Source: Streptacidiphilus neutrinimicus (GTDB lineage Bacteria; Actinomycetota; Actinomycetes; Streptomycetales; Streptomycetaceae). From it: a stretch of DNA of 42,519 nt. Positions within the stretch are counted from its first letter, which is position 1; each line of letters starts with the position of its first letter. The notes below the pieces were generated by a model. The model saw nothing but the letters and a program-made list of their open reading frames with translations. It had not been told where the DNA came from and made no database searches. This document shows, piece by piece, positions 7,230-15,322 of this stretch. The stretch lies in contig NZ_BBPO01000005.1 of assembly GCF_000787815.1 (NCBI RefSeq), positions 30,970-73,488 on the forward strand. Reading direction: 5' to 3'. Made by a program: the position numbers and the translations under genes.

Positions 7230-8783
7230 CTAGTCCGTCAGGGCGGACTCGGCTGCCCTGACTGCGGCGGCGCGGGTGGCGGGGGCGAGTCCGACGCGGG
7301 TGCGGCGGTCGAGGAGGTCGGAGGCGTCGAGGGCGCCCTCGTGGCGGACGGCGTAGCGGAGTTCGGCCGCCGTGGTCTGCGTGCCCGGGGCGATAGGGCG
7401 CAGCAGCTCCGGGTCGCCGCCCGCCTCGGCGAGGACGTCGACGGCCTCGGTGCCGTAGCGCTGGACCAGCCGGAGCGGCGCCTTGACGTGGGCGAGGGTC
7501 GCGCGGTCGGCGGCGCCGACGAGGGGGAGGGAGCGGGTGCGGCAGGGGCCCGCGCTGCGCCCGTTGGCGGTGAGGACGGCGTCGAGGGCGTCCTCGGCCA
7601 TGCGGCGGTAGGTGGTGAGCTTGCCGCCGACGACGGTGACCAGGCCGTCGGGCGCGGTGAGCACCGCGTGCTTGCGGGAGACGTCGGCGGTGCGCCCGGA
7701 GCCGGTGTCCAGCAGCGGGCGCAGGCCCGCGAACGCGCCGATCATGTCCTCGCGCGAGAGCGGCGCGCGCAGCGCGGTGTTGAGGGTGCGCAGCAGGAAG
7801 TCGACCTCCGCGTCGGTCGGCTGGGGCTCGTCCGGGATCGGGCCGGGGGCGTCCTCGTCGGTGAGGCCGACGTAGACGCGGTCGTCGGGCGCCGGGAGGG
7901 CGAAGACGAAGCGGTTGGTCTCACCGGGGATCGGGATGGTCAGCCCGGCCGTCAGCCCGCCGAAGGACTCCTGACGGAACACCAGATGCGTGCCCCGGCT
8001 GGGACGCAGCGTGATGCCGGTGGTGACCTCGCCCGCCCAGACCCCCGCGGCGTTCACCACCATGGCGGCCCGCAGCGGGAAGCTCTCGCCCGTCAGCTCG
8101 TCCGTGAGCGTCGCGCCGTCGCCGGTGGCCTCGCTGACGGAGCATCGGGTGAGCACCTGCGCGCCGTGCGCCGCGGCGGTGCGGGCCAGCGACGTCACCA
8201 GGCGGGCGTCGTCGGTGAGTTGGCCGTCCCAAAAGACCAGGCCGCCGCGCAGTCCGGCCGCGTCGACGGTCGGCGCGTAGCGCAGCACTTCCGCAGGGGA
8301 GAGGCGGCGCGAGCGCGGCAGCGTGCCCGAGGAGGTGCGCGCGGCGATCCGCAGCGCGTCGCCGGCGAGGAAGCCGACGCGCACCAGGGACGCGCCGGAG
8401 GCGCCCGTCCCCGGCAGCAGCGGGACGACCTGCGGCAGGGCGCGGACCAGGTGAGGGGCGGTCCGCTCCATCAGCACACCGCGCTCGACCGCGCTCTCGT
8501 GGGCGATCCCGACCGCGCCGGAGGCGAGGTAGCGCAGGCCGCCGTGCACCAGCTTGGAGCTCCAGCGGCTGGTGCCGAAGCCGAGGTCGTGCTTCTCGGC
8601 GAGCACCACGGACAGGCCGCGCGAGGCCGCGTCCAGGGCGACGCCCGCGCCGGTGACGCCGCCGCCGATCACCAGCACGTCCACGGCCGGTTCCGGCCGG
8701 CCCACGGCCTCGCGCAGCGTGGCGAGTTCGCGCGCCCGGCGGGCGGCGTTCAGGGAGGCGGAGTAGCTGTGCTGCACGTTCAC
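7230..8783 (-). CDS. glpD: Glycerol-3-phosphate dehydrogenase, FAD-dependent
   Basis: A 517-residue GlpD-type enzyme that oxidises sn-glycerol 3-phosphate to dihydroxyacetone phosphate at the membrane, passing electrons to quinone. The FAD-binding motif is VDVLVIGGGVTGAGVALDAASRG (split here for length: VIGGGVTGAG at about residues 38-47). FGTSRWSSKLVHGGLRYL and NAAGVWAGE are family landmarks, and the C-terminal DAO_C domain holds the last 120 residues. GTG 8783 has AGGACA upstream. It lies 49 bp after a TetR gene on the same strand and faces away from the AGPS-like gene, whose substrate derives from the DHAP it makes. Confidence 0.95.
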   Translation of the reverse strand: MNVQHSYSASLNAARRARELATLREAVGRPEPAVDVLVIGGGVTGAGVALDAASRGLSVVLAEKHDLGFGTSRWSSKLVHGGLRYLASGAVGIAHESAVERGVLMERTAPHLVRALPQVVPLLPGTGASGASLVRVGFLAGDALRIAARTSSGTLPRSRRLSPAEVLRYAPTVDAAGLRGGLVFWDGQLTDDARLVTSLARTAAAHGAQVLTRCSVSEATGDGATLTDELTGESFPLRAAMVVNAAGVWAGEVTTGITLRPSRGTHLVFRQESFGGLTAGLTIPIPGETNRFVFALPAPDDRVYVGLTDEDAPGPIPDEPQPTDAEVDFLLRTLNTALRAPLSREDMIGAFAGLRPLLDTGSGRTADVSRKHAVLTAPDGLVTVVGGKLTTYRRMAEDALDAVLTANGRSAGPCRTRSLPLVGAADRATLAHVKAPLRLVQRYGTEAVDVLAEAGGDPELLRPIAPGTQTTAAELRYAVRHEGALDASDLLDRRTRVGLAPATRAAAVRAAESALTD

Positions 8784-8832
8784 GCGGGTGTCCTGTCTGC
8801 CGGGCCGGGTCGGGGAGGCCGCTGGGTGAGGG

Positions 8833-9459
8833 TCAGGGGGCGAGATAACGGTCGAGCATGCGCGCCAGCTCGGCGTCGAGCCGGTCCATCTCCGGGCCCG
8901 TGCCGTCGGCGGACCCCGCCAGGACCGGCCCGGTCAGGGTGAAGGACCAGGTGGTGAGCAGCACCGAGCGGGCCAGCAGCTCGGGATCCTCCGGGCGCAC
9001 CGAGCCGTCGGCGACACCCGCGGCCAGCGCGAGCTCCAGCAGGGCCAGCTGGTGGTCGGTGTTGGTGCCACGCCGCTTGAGCAGGTAGGGGGTGAGGAAC
9101 TCCGGGTCCGTCGCGATGATCGTCCGCAGCAGCTCGTGCGTGCGGATGCCGCGCGCGAGCGTCACCACGCCCTCGACGATGCGGGCGCGGGTGACCTCCC
9201 CCCGGGCGCCGGGCGGGAAGGCCTCCTCGGCGAGCTCGGTCCAGGCGCGGATGGTGAGCGTGGCCAGCACCTCGCGTACCGAGCCCCAGCGGCGGTAGAG
9301 CGTGGCGCGGGAGACGCCCGCCTGGCGGGCCAGGTCGGCCATGGTCATCCGCTGCGGGCCGATGCTGAGCAGCAGGCGGTAGGCCGCGTCGAGGATCTGC
9401 TCCTCGGGAATGGCGTTCGCGGCCCTCAGCTCGCCCGTGCTGTTGATTCGCTGCGACAT
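8833..9459 (-). CDS. TetR-family transcriptional regulator
   Basis: A 208-residue TetR regulator. The HTH spans about residues 36-64 (MTMADLARQAGVSRATLYRR). The C-terminal ligand and dimer domain is all-helical. I chose ATG 9459; GTG 9462 is an alternative one codon upstream. It precedes glpD on the same strand, probably in one transcript, and is divergent from the AGPS-like gene with only 72 bp between, so it most likely controls both directions. The inducer is unknown, but a lipid or glycerol metabolite would fit its neighbours. Confidence 0.92.
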   Translation of the reverse strand: MSQRINSTGELRAANAIPEEQILDAAYRLLLSIGPQRMTMADLARQAGVSRATLYRRWGSVREVLATLTIRAWTELAEEAFPPGARGEVTRARIVEGVVTLARGIRTHELLRTIIATDPEFLTPYLLKRRGTNTDHQLALLELALAAGVADGSVRPEDPELLARSVLLTTWSFTLTGPVLAGSADGTGPEMDRLDAELARMLDRYLAP

Positions 9460-9495
9460 CACATGTAGAAGTGTATCAGCGGGCGCAGAGCCCGC
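9443..9495. promoter_or_regulatory. Divergent TetR / AGPS-like promoter region
   Basis: On the plus strand TTGATT (9443-9448), a 17-bp gap and TAGAAG (9466-9471) form a candidate promoter for the AGPS-like gene. On the minus strand TACACT ends ten bases before the TetR ATG. GCGGGC/GCCCGC (9479-9495) is a 6-bp dyad. An imperfect inverted repeat CACTTCTACATGTG lies inside and is a plausible TetR operator. Confidence 0.4.
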
Positions 9496-9531
9496 CACGG
9501 TGAAGCCACAGCGAAGCGACCGAGGAAGCCG

Positions 9532-11181
9532 ATGACCGAGCCCGCGTCCGAGAACGACCTGCCCGTTGTGGCGTTCCACCCCTTCCGCTGGGGCGACCCC
9601 GCGCGCGCGACGCACCTGCCCGCCGCGGCCAAGGAGACGCTCGCCGCGTTCGGCGTCAAGCAGCCCGCGCCCGCCCTGGAGCCGGACGAGATCACCCTCC
9701 CGGACGTCGCCCTCGACGCCGCCGTGCTGGCCGAGTTCGCCGCCGTCGTGGGCGAGGAGCGGGTCAGCTCCGCGCACGAGGCCCGGCTCGCGCACACCCG
9801 CGGCTGGTCCACCCCGGACCTGCTGAGGCTCCGCTCGGGCGACGCCTCCGACGCGCCCGACGCGGTCCTGTACCCGGGCTCGCACGACGAGGTGGTGGCG
9901 CTGCTCCAGCTGTGCTCCCGTCTGGGCGTCGCCGTCGTGCCGTACTCCGGCGGCACCTCCGTCGTCGGGGGTCTGGCTCCCGCCCGCGAGGGCTTCGCGG
10001 GCGTCGTCGCGCTCGACCTGAGCCGGCTCAACGCGGTCGTGGCGATCGATGCGGTCTCGCGCACCGCCACGCTCCAGGCGGGCATGCGCGGCCCCGCCGT
10101 CGAGGCCGCGCTCGGCGCCGAGGGCTTCACCCTCGGCCACTTCCCGCAGTCCTACGAGGGCGCGAGCATCGGCGGCTACGCGGCCGCCCGGTCCGCCGGT
10201 CAGTCCTCGGCCGGGTACGGGCGCTTCGACGAGATGGTCGTCGGCCTCACCCTGGCCACCCCGCGCGGCACCGTCGTCCTCGGCACCGCGCCCAAGTCGG
10301 CGGCCGGGCCGGACCTGCGGCAGCTGGTGCTGGGCTCCGAGGGCACCCTCGGCGTGATCACCTCGGTGACGGTCCGGGTGCGCCCCAGGCCCGAGGTCCG
10401 GGTCTACGAGTCCTGGCGCTTCCCTGACTTCGAGACCGGCGCCGCCGCGCTGCGCCGTCTGGTCCAGGACGGCCCGGAGCCGACTGTGCTGCGGCTGTCC
10501 GACGAGGCCGAGACCGGCATCAACCTGGCCGACCCGTCCGCCATGTTCGGCGGCGGCCCCGGCGGATGCCTCGCCGTCACGGGCTACGAGGGCACCGCCG
10601 CCGACGTCGAGGCGCGCCGCGCCGGCGCCACCGCCGTGCTGCGGGAGGCGGGCGGCGAGCCGCTCGGCCCCGAGGGCGGCGAGGCCTGGCGCCACGGCCG
10701 CTACCGCGCCCCCTACCTGCGCGACCCGCTGCTCGACGAGGGCGTGCTGATCGAGACGCTGGAGACGGTCACCTTCTGGTCCAACCTGCACGCGCTGCGC
10801 GCCGCTGTCACCACGGCCCTCACCGACGCGCTCACCGCGCAGGGAACGCCGCCGCTGGTGCTGTGCCACATCTCGCACCTGTACGAGACCGGCGCCTCGC
10901 TCTACTTCACCGTCGCCTGCGCGCAGACCGGGGACCCGGTCGCCCAGTGGGAGCTCGCCAAGTCGGCCGCCAACGCGGCGATCCGCGCGAGCGGGGCGGC
11001 GATCAGCCACCATCACGGCGTCGGCACCGACCACGCGGCCACCTACGCCGACGAGATCGGGCCGCTGGCCGTCGACGTGCTGCGCGCGGTCAAGCGCGCG
11101 CTGGACCCGGCCGGGGTGCTCAACCCCGGCGTGCTCATCGAGAACCTCCCGCTGCGTGCCGACGCGGCGGTGACCGAGTGA
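9532..11181 (+). CDS. Alkyldihydroxyacetonephosphate synthase-like FAD-binding oxidoreductase
   Basis: A 549-residue flavoprotein of the VAO/FAD_binding_4 fold that resembles eukaryotic AGPS, which swaps the acyl chain of acyl-DHAP for a fatty alcohol to form the ether bond. FAD loop: PYSGGTSVVGG (residues 137-147). Other landmarks are LGHFPQSYEGASIGG, SEGTLGVIT, YETGASLYF (position of the AGPS active-site tyrosine) and ISHHHGVG with three histidines at 493-495, a hallmark of AGPS. The C-terminus is LDPAGVLNPG. GAGGAA precedes ATG 9532. It is divergent from TetR-glpD and overlaps the lipid kinase by GTGA. A different long-chain flavin oxidase role remains possible. Confidence 0.88.
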   Translation: MTEPASENDLPVVAFHPFRWGDPARATHLPAAAKETLAAFGVKQPAPALEPDEITLPDVALDAAVLAEFAAVVGEERVSSAHEARLAHTRGWSTPDLLRLRSGDASDAPDAVLYPGSHDEVVALLQLCSRLGVAVVPYSGGTSVVGGLAPAREGFAGVVALDLSRLNAVVAIDAVSRTATLQAGMRGPAVEAALGAEGFTLGHFPQSYEGASIGGYAAARSAGQSSAGYGRFDEMVVGLTLATPRGTVVLGTAPKSAAGPDLRQLVLGSEGTLGVITSVTVRVRPRPEVRVYESWRFPDFETGAAALRRLVQDGPEPTVLRLSDEAETGINLADPSAMFGGGPGGCLAVTGYEGTAADVEARRAGATAVLREAGGEPLGPEGGEAWRHGRYRAPYLRDPLLDEGVLIETLETVTFWSNLHALRAAVTTALTDALTAQGTPPLVLCHISHLYETGASLYFTVACAQTGDPVAQWELAKSAANAAIRASGAAISHHHGVGTDHAATYADEIGPLAVDVLRAVKRALDPAGVLNPGVLIENLPLRADAAVTE

Positions 11182-12053
11182 CGGCCGCCAGGGCCTTCAC
11201 CGCCGTCGTCAACCCCATCTCCGGGGGCGGCCACGGCTTCGAGCAGTGGCAGCCGGTCAGCGACCTGCTGCGGGCCGGCGGGTCCACCGTCCTCACCGTC
11301 CCGACGCAGAGCCGGGAGCACGCGATCTCCGTGGCCCGGCAGGCCGCCGAGCGCGGCGACGTCGTGGTGGCGGTCGGCGGCGACGGCATGGTGCGCGACG
11401 TGGCGGACGGCGTGGTGCGCGCCGACGGCACGATGGGCATGGTCCCGGCCGGTCGCGGCAACGACCTCGCCTGGCGGCTCGGCCTGCCGACCGACCCGGC
11501 CGGGCTGGCGCGGCTGCTGCTCAAGGGCGAGCCGCGGGCGTTCGACGTGCTGGACGTCAACGGCGTCATCGCGCCCGGAAACGTCTACATCGGCATCGAC
11601 TCGCTGGCCACGCAGATCATCAACGCCAACCGGCGGCTGCCCGCGCTGCTGGTCTACCGGCTCGCCCCCGTCCGGGCGATCCTGCGCTGGCGGCCGGCCG
11701 GCTACCGCCTCGACCTCGACGGCGAGCGCACCGAGGTCCGCGCGCACACCGTGGTCGTCGCCAACTCCGGCGCGTACGGGCACGGCCTGCGGATCGTCCC
11801 GCCGGCCGAGCCGGACGACGGGAAGCTGGACGTGATGGTGGTGGGCGACGGACCGCGCCGCCAGGTGGTGAGCTTCATGGGCCAGGCCAAGAAGGGCACG
11901 CACATCGAGCGTCCCGAGGTCATGCTGATGACCGGCACCTCGATCACCGTCGACGCGGACCGGCCGGTGCCGGTCTGCGCGGACGGGGACGAGGTCACCA
12001 CGCTCCCCGCCCGGATCACCCTGCTGCCGGGAGCGCTGAAGCTGCTGGCGTGA
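11178..12053 (+). CDS. Diacylglycerol kinase-family lipid kinase
   Basis: A 291-residue DAGK catalytic-domain protein starting at a GTG that overlaps the AGPS-like stop (GTGA), so the pair is translationally coupled. The nucleotide loop VVAVGGDGMVRDVADGV holds GGDG at residues 67-70, and AGRGNDLAWRLG is the second family motif. The C-terminal beta-sandwich region has ANSGAYGHGLRIVPPAEPDDGKLDV. Such enzymes phosphorylate lipids with a free hydroxyl (diacylglycerol, sphingoid or alkylglycerol) using ATP. Next to an AGPS-like gene, an alkyl- or acylglycerol substrate is a reasonable inference. Confidence 0.92.
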   Translation: MTAARAFTAVVNPISGGGHGFEQWQPVSDLLRAGGSTVLTVPTQSREHAISVARQAAERGDVVVAVGGDGMVRDVADGVVRADGTMGMVPAGRGNDLAWRLGLPTDPAGLARLLLKGEPRAFDVLDVNGVIAPGNVYIGIDSLATQIINANRRLPALLVYRLAPVRAILRWRPAGYRLDLDGERTEVRAHTVVVANSGAYGHGLRIVPPAEPDDGKLDVMVVGDGPRRQVVSFMGQAKKGTHIERPEVMLMTGTSITVDADRPVPVCADGDEVTTLPARITLLPGALKLLA

Positions 12054-12072
12054 TCGTCCCGATCACGTGAAC

Positions 12073-12112
12073 AGCCCTCCGTCCTGGGAGAGACCACCAT
12101 GGACGGAGGGCT
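12073..12112. terminator. Hairpin terminator after the lipid kinase gene
   Basis: AGCCCTCCGTC (12073-12083) and GACGGAGGGCT (12102-12112) are perfect 11-bp arms around an 18-nt loop, 20 bp after the lipid kinase stop and between convergent genes. Confidence 0.75.
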
Positions 12113-12130
12113 GGTCGCCTGCGCGAGACC

Positions 12131-12148
12131 GGGCCGAAATCCCGGCCC
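12131..12148 (-). terminator. Hairpin after the SLT gene
   Basis: GGGCCG and CGGCCC surround AAATCC, 23 bp beyond the SLT gene stop on the minus strand. It would terminate that gene. Confidence 0.5.
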
Positions 12149-12170
12149 GATCGGCTGAACCGGCTTGGGA

Positions 12171-12608
12171 TCAGTAGCCGTTGGTGCCGTAGGCGATGTT
12201 CTCGAAGGCGCCGTAGGTGGCGTTAGCGTAGCGGACCGCGGCGACGATGTTGTCGACCGGGTTCCAGATGTCGGTGTGACCCGGCAGCGCGTAGGTGTCG
12301 AAGGTCGGCACGATGGTCTGCATCAGGCCCTCGGACGGGGTGCCCGCGAGGGCGTTGGAGTCCCAGTTGTTCACGGCGAGCGGGTTGCCGGAGGACTCGG
12401 TCATGGCGCGGGCCTCGATGGCGGCGGCCGGCGGGACGTGGTCGCCGTGGGCGGCCAGGATCGACTGGGCCTGCGCGACCCAGCCGCTCAGGTCGTTGCC
12501 GTACGTGGGGGTCGCGGCGTTCGCGGTGGCGACGGAGCCGAGAACGGCCCCACCGGCGATGGCGCCGGCGACGGCGAGACGGGTGGCCAGACGAGCCTTG
12601 CGGTTCAT
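12171..12608 (-). CDS. Secreted transglycosylase SLT-domain protein
   Basis: A 145-residue exported protein. The signal peptide (MNRKARLATRLAVAG..., residues 1-31) ends at TANAA. The mature part is a small lysozyme-like SLT domain with the catalytic glutamate E71 in MTESSGNP, then EGLMQTIVPTF and a C-terminal AAVRYANATYG stretch. It should cleave glycan strands of peptidoglycan outside the cell, in remodelling or release of resuscitation signals. The chosen ATG has GGAG nine bases upstream; a longer in-frame start would bury the signal peptide. It stands alone between two hairpins. Confidence 0.93.
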   Translation of the reverse strand: MNRKARLATRLAVAGAIAGGAVLGSVATANAATPTYGNDLSGWVAQAQSILAAHGDHVPPAAAIEARAMTESSGNPLAVNNWDSNALAGTPSEGLMQTIVPTFDTYALPGHTDIWNPVDNIVAAVRYANATYGAFENIAYGTNGY

Positions 12609-12959
12609 GTCACTCCAGGGACAGGGAACGGCAGCAACGGCGTGGGAGGCCGTGTTCTCGTGCCGATCGATTGAGGCGCAGACGTGTTCGACCGTGCGTT
12701 GCGGCTGCACAACCGCGAGGAGCGCGATCTGTCTGCGTGGCGGTGTCTTCCCGCCGTTGGGGCATCCGGCCCCGGTCCGCGGCCGGGAGGGGCTGCGGGA
12801 ATCGTCCCTGGCGAGTGGCTCGCCGCGGTTCGACCTCAAACACGGAAACACGGCGCGGATCGGACGGGCAAGGAAATCGGACCCGAAAGTGGCCGAGAGC
12901 ACAGTTTGATGAACAAAACGGACCAAAGGAGCAGGTCAAGCGTGACCGGCGGCACAGGA
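12609..12959. other. Long leader or promoter region of the SLT gene
   Basis: About 350 bases on the minus strand upstream of the SLT gene. A TTGACC followed 17-18 bases later by a weak AT-rich TTGTTC/TGTTCA stretch (about 12914-12941) may be its promoter, which would leave a 5' UTR of about 300 nt. I looked for a ydaO (c-di-AMP) riboswitch, common before streptomycete wall hydrolases, and did not find its conserved core. Confidence 0.35.
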
Positions 12960-12985
12960 CGTGCCGTCCGACCACGGACGGCACG
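12960..12985 (-). terminator. Hairpin terminator after the helicase gene
   Basis: GTGCCGTCCG (12961-12970), loop ACCA, CGGACGGCAC (12975-12984): perfect 10-bp stem, extended by one C-G pair, 15 bp beyond the stop of the helicase gene. Confidence 0.75.
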
Positions 12986-13000
12986 CCCTCTCCGGCACGC

Positions 13001-15160
13001 TCAGGCGCTGGTCAGCACGACGAGCTGCCGGGTCGCGCGGGTCATCGCCACGTAGCGGTCGACGGCCCCCTCGACGCCCTCGCCGAACGCGTCCGGGTCG
13101 ACGAGCACGACCAGATCGAACTCCAGCCCCTTGGACAGCTCCGGGGTGAGCGACCGCACCCGCTCGGTCTCCCGGAAGCCCGGATCGCCGATGACGCACG
13201 CCACGCCCTCGTCGTGCTCCGCGAGCCAGGCGTCGAGGATCGCGTCCCGCTCGGCGGCGGACCCGTGTACGACCGGGAGGCCGCTGCTGCGGATCGAGAC
13301 CGGCACGTTCGCGTCCGGCAGCGCGGCCCGGACCACCGGCTCCGCCTCGGCCATGACCTCCTCCGGCGTACGGTAGTTGACGCTCAGTGAGGCCACCTCG
13401 ATCCGGTCCAGGCCGACCCTTTCGAGCCGCTCCCGCCAGGACTCGGTGAACCCGTGACGGGCCTGGGCGCGGTCGCCGACGACGGTGAGACTGCGGGACG
13501 GGCAGCGCTGGAGCAGCATCTGCCACTCGGCGTCGGTCAGCTCCTGCGCCTCGTCGACGACGATGTGCGCGAACGGGCCGGCCAGCCGGTCCGGGGCGGC
13601 GGTGGGCAGCGCGCCGCCGTCGATCAGGCTGTCCTGCAGATCGCGGCCGTGCAGCATGGTCACCGCGCCCTCGCCGTCGTCGTCGGCGGCGAGCACGTCC
13701 TTGATGACGTCGGACATCCGCGCGCGCTCGGCCGCCACGGCCGCGTCGTGGCGGCGCTTGCGGCGCTCGGCCTCCGGGTCGCCGAGCCGGCGCCGGGCGG
13801 CGTCCAGCAGGGGCAGGTCGGACACGGTCCAGGCCTGGGCGTCCTCGCGCTGGAGGAGCCGGACCTCGTCGCGGCCGAGCCAGGGCGCGCAGTGCCGCAG
13901 ATAGGCGGGCACCGTCCACAGGTCGCCGACCAGGTCGGTCGGCTCCAGCAGCGGCCAGGCGCGGTGGAGCGCGGTGACCAGCTCCTCGTCCAGCTGCAGC
14001 GAGCGGCGGAACAGCTCGGGGGTGATGTCGCCGTCCTCGTCCAGGCCGAGCCGGTCCATCAGGATCGCGACCAGCTCCTCCCAGATCTGCTCGCGGGCCT
14101 CGTTGTGGGGGGTGCCGGGGCTCGGCGCGGCGAAGGCGTCCGCCCAGTCGTCGGCGGTCAGCCGGACGTCGGCCCACTCGGTGGAGACGGTCATGCCCTT
14201 GGTCGGCGGCTCCTCGTAGATGCCGACGGCCTTGTCGACCGCCTCGACCATGCCGGCGGAGGACTTCAGGCGGGCCACCTCGGCGTCGGCCTCGGGCCGG
14301 GCGGCGGCCCCCTCGGCGACCAGGTCGCGCACGGTGCAGGTCTGCACGCCCTCCTCGCCCAGGCTCGGGAGCACGTCCGAGACGTAGTTGAGGTAGGGCT
14401 GGTGCGGACCCACGAACAGCACGCCGCCGCGACGGTGGCCGAGCCGCGGGTCGGAGTAGAGCAGGTAGGCGGAGCGGTGCAGGGCGACGACGGTCTTGCC
14501 GGTGCCCGGACCGCCGTCGACGACGAGCGCGCCGCGCGAGCCCGCCCGGATGATCGCGTCCTGGTCCGCCTGGATCGTGGCGAGCACGTCGCGCATCTTC
14601 GGCGAGCGGGTGCCGCCGAGGCTGGCGATGAAGGCGGACTGGTCGTCGAGCGCGGCGCGCCCCTCCAGGCCCTCGGCGGTGAACACCTCGTCCCAGTAGT
14701 CGGTGATCCGCCCCCGGGTCCAGCGGTAGCGGCGGCGGCTGGCCAGGCCCATCGGATTGGCGTGGGTTGCGGCGAAGAACGGCTCGGCGGCCGGGGAGCG
14801 CCAGTCGAGCAGCAGGCGGCGGCCGTCTCCGTCGGTGAGACCGAGCCGCCCGATGTAGACCGGCTCGGCGTCCTCGGCGCTGACGATGTGTCCGAGGCAC
14901 AGGTCGAGCCCGAAGCGGCGCAGCGCGCGCAGGCGGCCGGTGAGCCGGTGGACCTCGGCGTCCCGGTCCATGGCCGCCCGGCCGGCGCCGCCGGGGGCCC
15001 TCAGGGCGTCGTCGAGACGGTCGGACACGTCGGCGACCGCCAGCTCGAGGCTCTGCGCGACGGCCGCGAAGTGCTTCTCGTCGGCGCCGATCAGGGCCGG
15101 GTCGGCCTTGGGGGAGAGGCGGTCGGAGAGAGCGAAAGCGCTGGTGCTGAGGGGTTCCAT
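13001..15160 (-). CDS. HelD/HelR-type UvrD-like helicase acting on RNA polymerase
   Basis: A 719-residue superfamily 1 protein from ATG 15160 (GGGAG eight bases upstream). An N-terminal coiled-coil (about 20-85) precedes motor domain 1 with Walker A GGPGTGKT (216-223), a long insertion (about 280-525), Walker B VVDEAQ (534-539), VVGDRAQARHG, VNYRT, and motor domain 2 ending YVAMTRATRQLVVLT. This layout is that of actinobacterial HelD, which enters the secondary and primary channels of RNA polymerase and recycles stalled enzyme. The HelR branch also evicts rifamycins. A 19-bp inverted repeat like the rifamycin-associated element lies in its promoter, which favours HelR. Longer in-frame starts run through that element and are rejected. 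Confidence 0.9.
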   Translation of the reverse strand: MEPLSTSAFALSDRLSPKADPALIGADEKHFAAVAQSLELAVADVSDRLDDALRAPGGAGRAAMDRDAEVHRLTGRLRALRRFGLDLCLGHIVSAEDAEPVYIGRLGLTDGDGRRLLLDWRSPAAEPFFAATHANPMGLASRRRYRWTRGRITDYWDEVFTAEGLEGRAALDDQSAFIASLGGTRSPKMRDVLATIQADQDAIIRAGSRGALVVDGGPGTGKTVVALHRSAYLLYSDPRLGHRRGGVLFVGPHQPYLNYVSDVLPSLGEEGVQTCTVRDLVAEGAAARPEADAEVARLKSSAGMVEAVDKAVGIYEEPPTKGMTVSTEWADVRLTADDWADAFAAPSPGTPHNEAREQIWEELVAILMDRLGLDEDGDITPELFRRSLQLDEELVTALHRAWPLLEPTDLVGDLWTVPAYLRHCAPWLGRDEVRLLQREDAQAWTVSDLPLLDAARRRLGDPEAERRKRRHDAAVAAERARMSDVIKDVLAADDDGEGAVTMLHGRDLQDSLIDGGALPTAAPDRLAGPFAHIVVDEAQELTDAEWQMLLQRCPSRSLTVVGDRAQARHGFTESWRERLERVGLDRIEVASLSVNYRTPEEVMAEAEPVVRAALPDANVPVSIRSSGLPVVHGSAAERDAILDAWLAEHDEGVACVIGDPGFRETERVRSLTPELSKGLEFDLVVLVDPDAFGEGVEGAVDRYVAMTRATRQLVVLTSA

Positions 15161-15215
15161 GTCTCCCGTTTCGGCAGGGTTTCTGGCCTGGGCCGTCGAT
15201 TGTGCGGCACCACCA

Positions 15216-15234
15216 GGGCCTTTCCGCAAGGCCC
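15216..15234 (-). promoter_or_regulatory. Rifamycin-associated-element-like 19-bp inverted repeat
   Basis: On the minus strand GGGCCTTGCGGAAAGGCCC: 7-bp perfect arms with a 5-nt centre, 55 nt upstream of the helicase ATG. As I recall the published RAE consensus (GGGGCTTGCGGCAAGGCCC, 19 bp), 17 of 19 positions agree. TTGCGG inside it could serve as a -35, with CACAAT 19 nt downstream as -10. Confidence 0.7.
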
Positions 15235-15262
15235 CCCATGCGCTATAGGTTGTAAGTGGCGG

Positions 15263-15285
15263 GGAGTGGGCGTTGAGACCACTCC
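15263..15285. terminator. Hairpin with a T tract on the plus strand
   Basis: GGAGTGG, a 9-nt loop and CCACTCC lie between the PfkB gene and the helicase promoter. On the plus strand a CTCTTTTT tract follows. On the minus strand it would end the PfkB transcript and insulate the helicase promoter. Confidence 0.6.
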
Positions 15286-15322
15286 TCTTTTTCATGCCTC
15301 GGCTTTCGCGCCTCCGCGCGTT

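Noticed and set aside
8833-11034. Minus-strand open frame of 733 residues through the AGPS-like gene
   Set aside because: Its C-terminal 208 residues are the TetR protein. The upstream part lies opposite the AGPS-like gene and has only GC-driven composition.
12609-12959. ydaO (c-di-AMP) riboswitch upstream of the SLT gene
   Set aside because: Streptomycete wall-hydrolase genes often have one, but I could not find the conserved core such as GTCAGCTAACC on the minus strand.
15263-15290. Plus-strand small RNA ending at the T-tract hairpin
   Set aside because: The hairpin and CTCTTTTT look like a terminator on the plus strand, but I see no promoter for a plus-strand transcript just upstream.
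15161-15295. Longer N-terminus for the helicase starting near 15295
   Set aside because: It would translate through the inverted repeat and promoter region. ATG 15160 has a good ribosome-binding site and begins the conserved protein.
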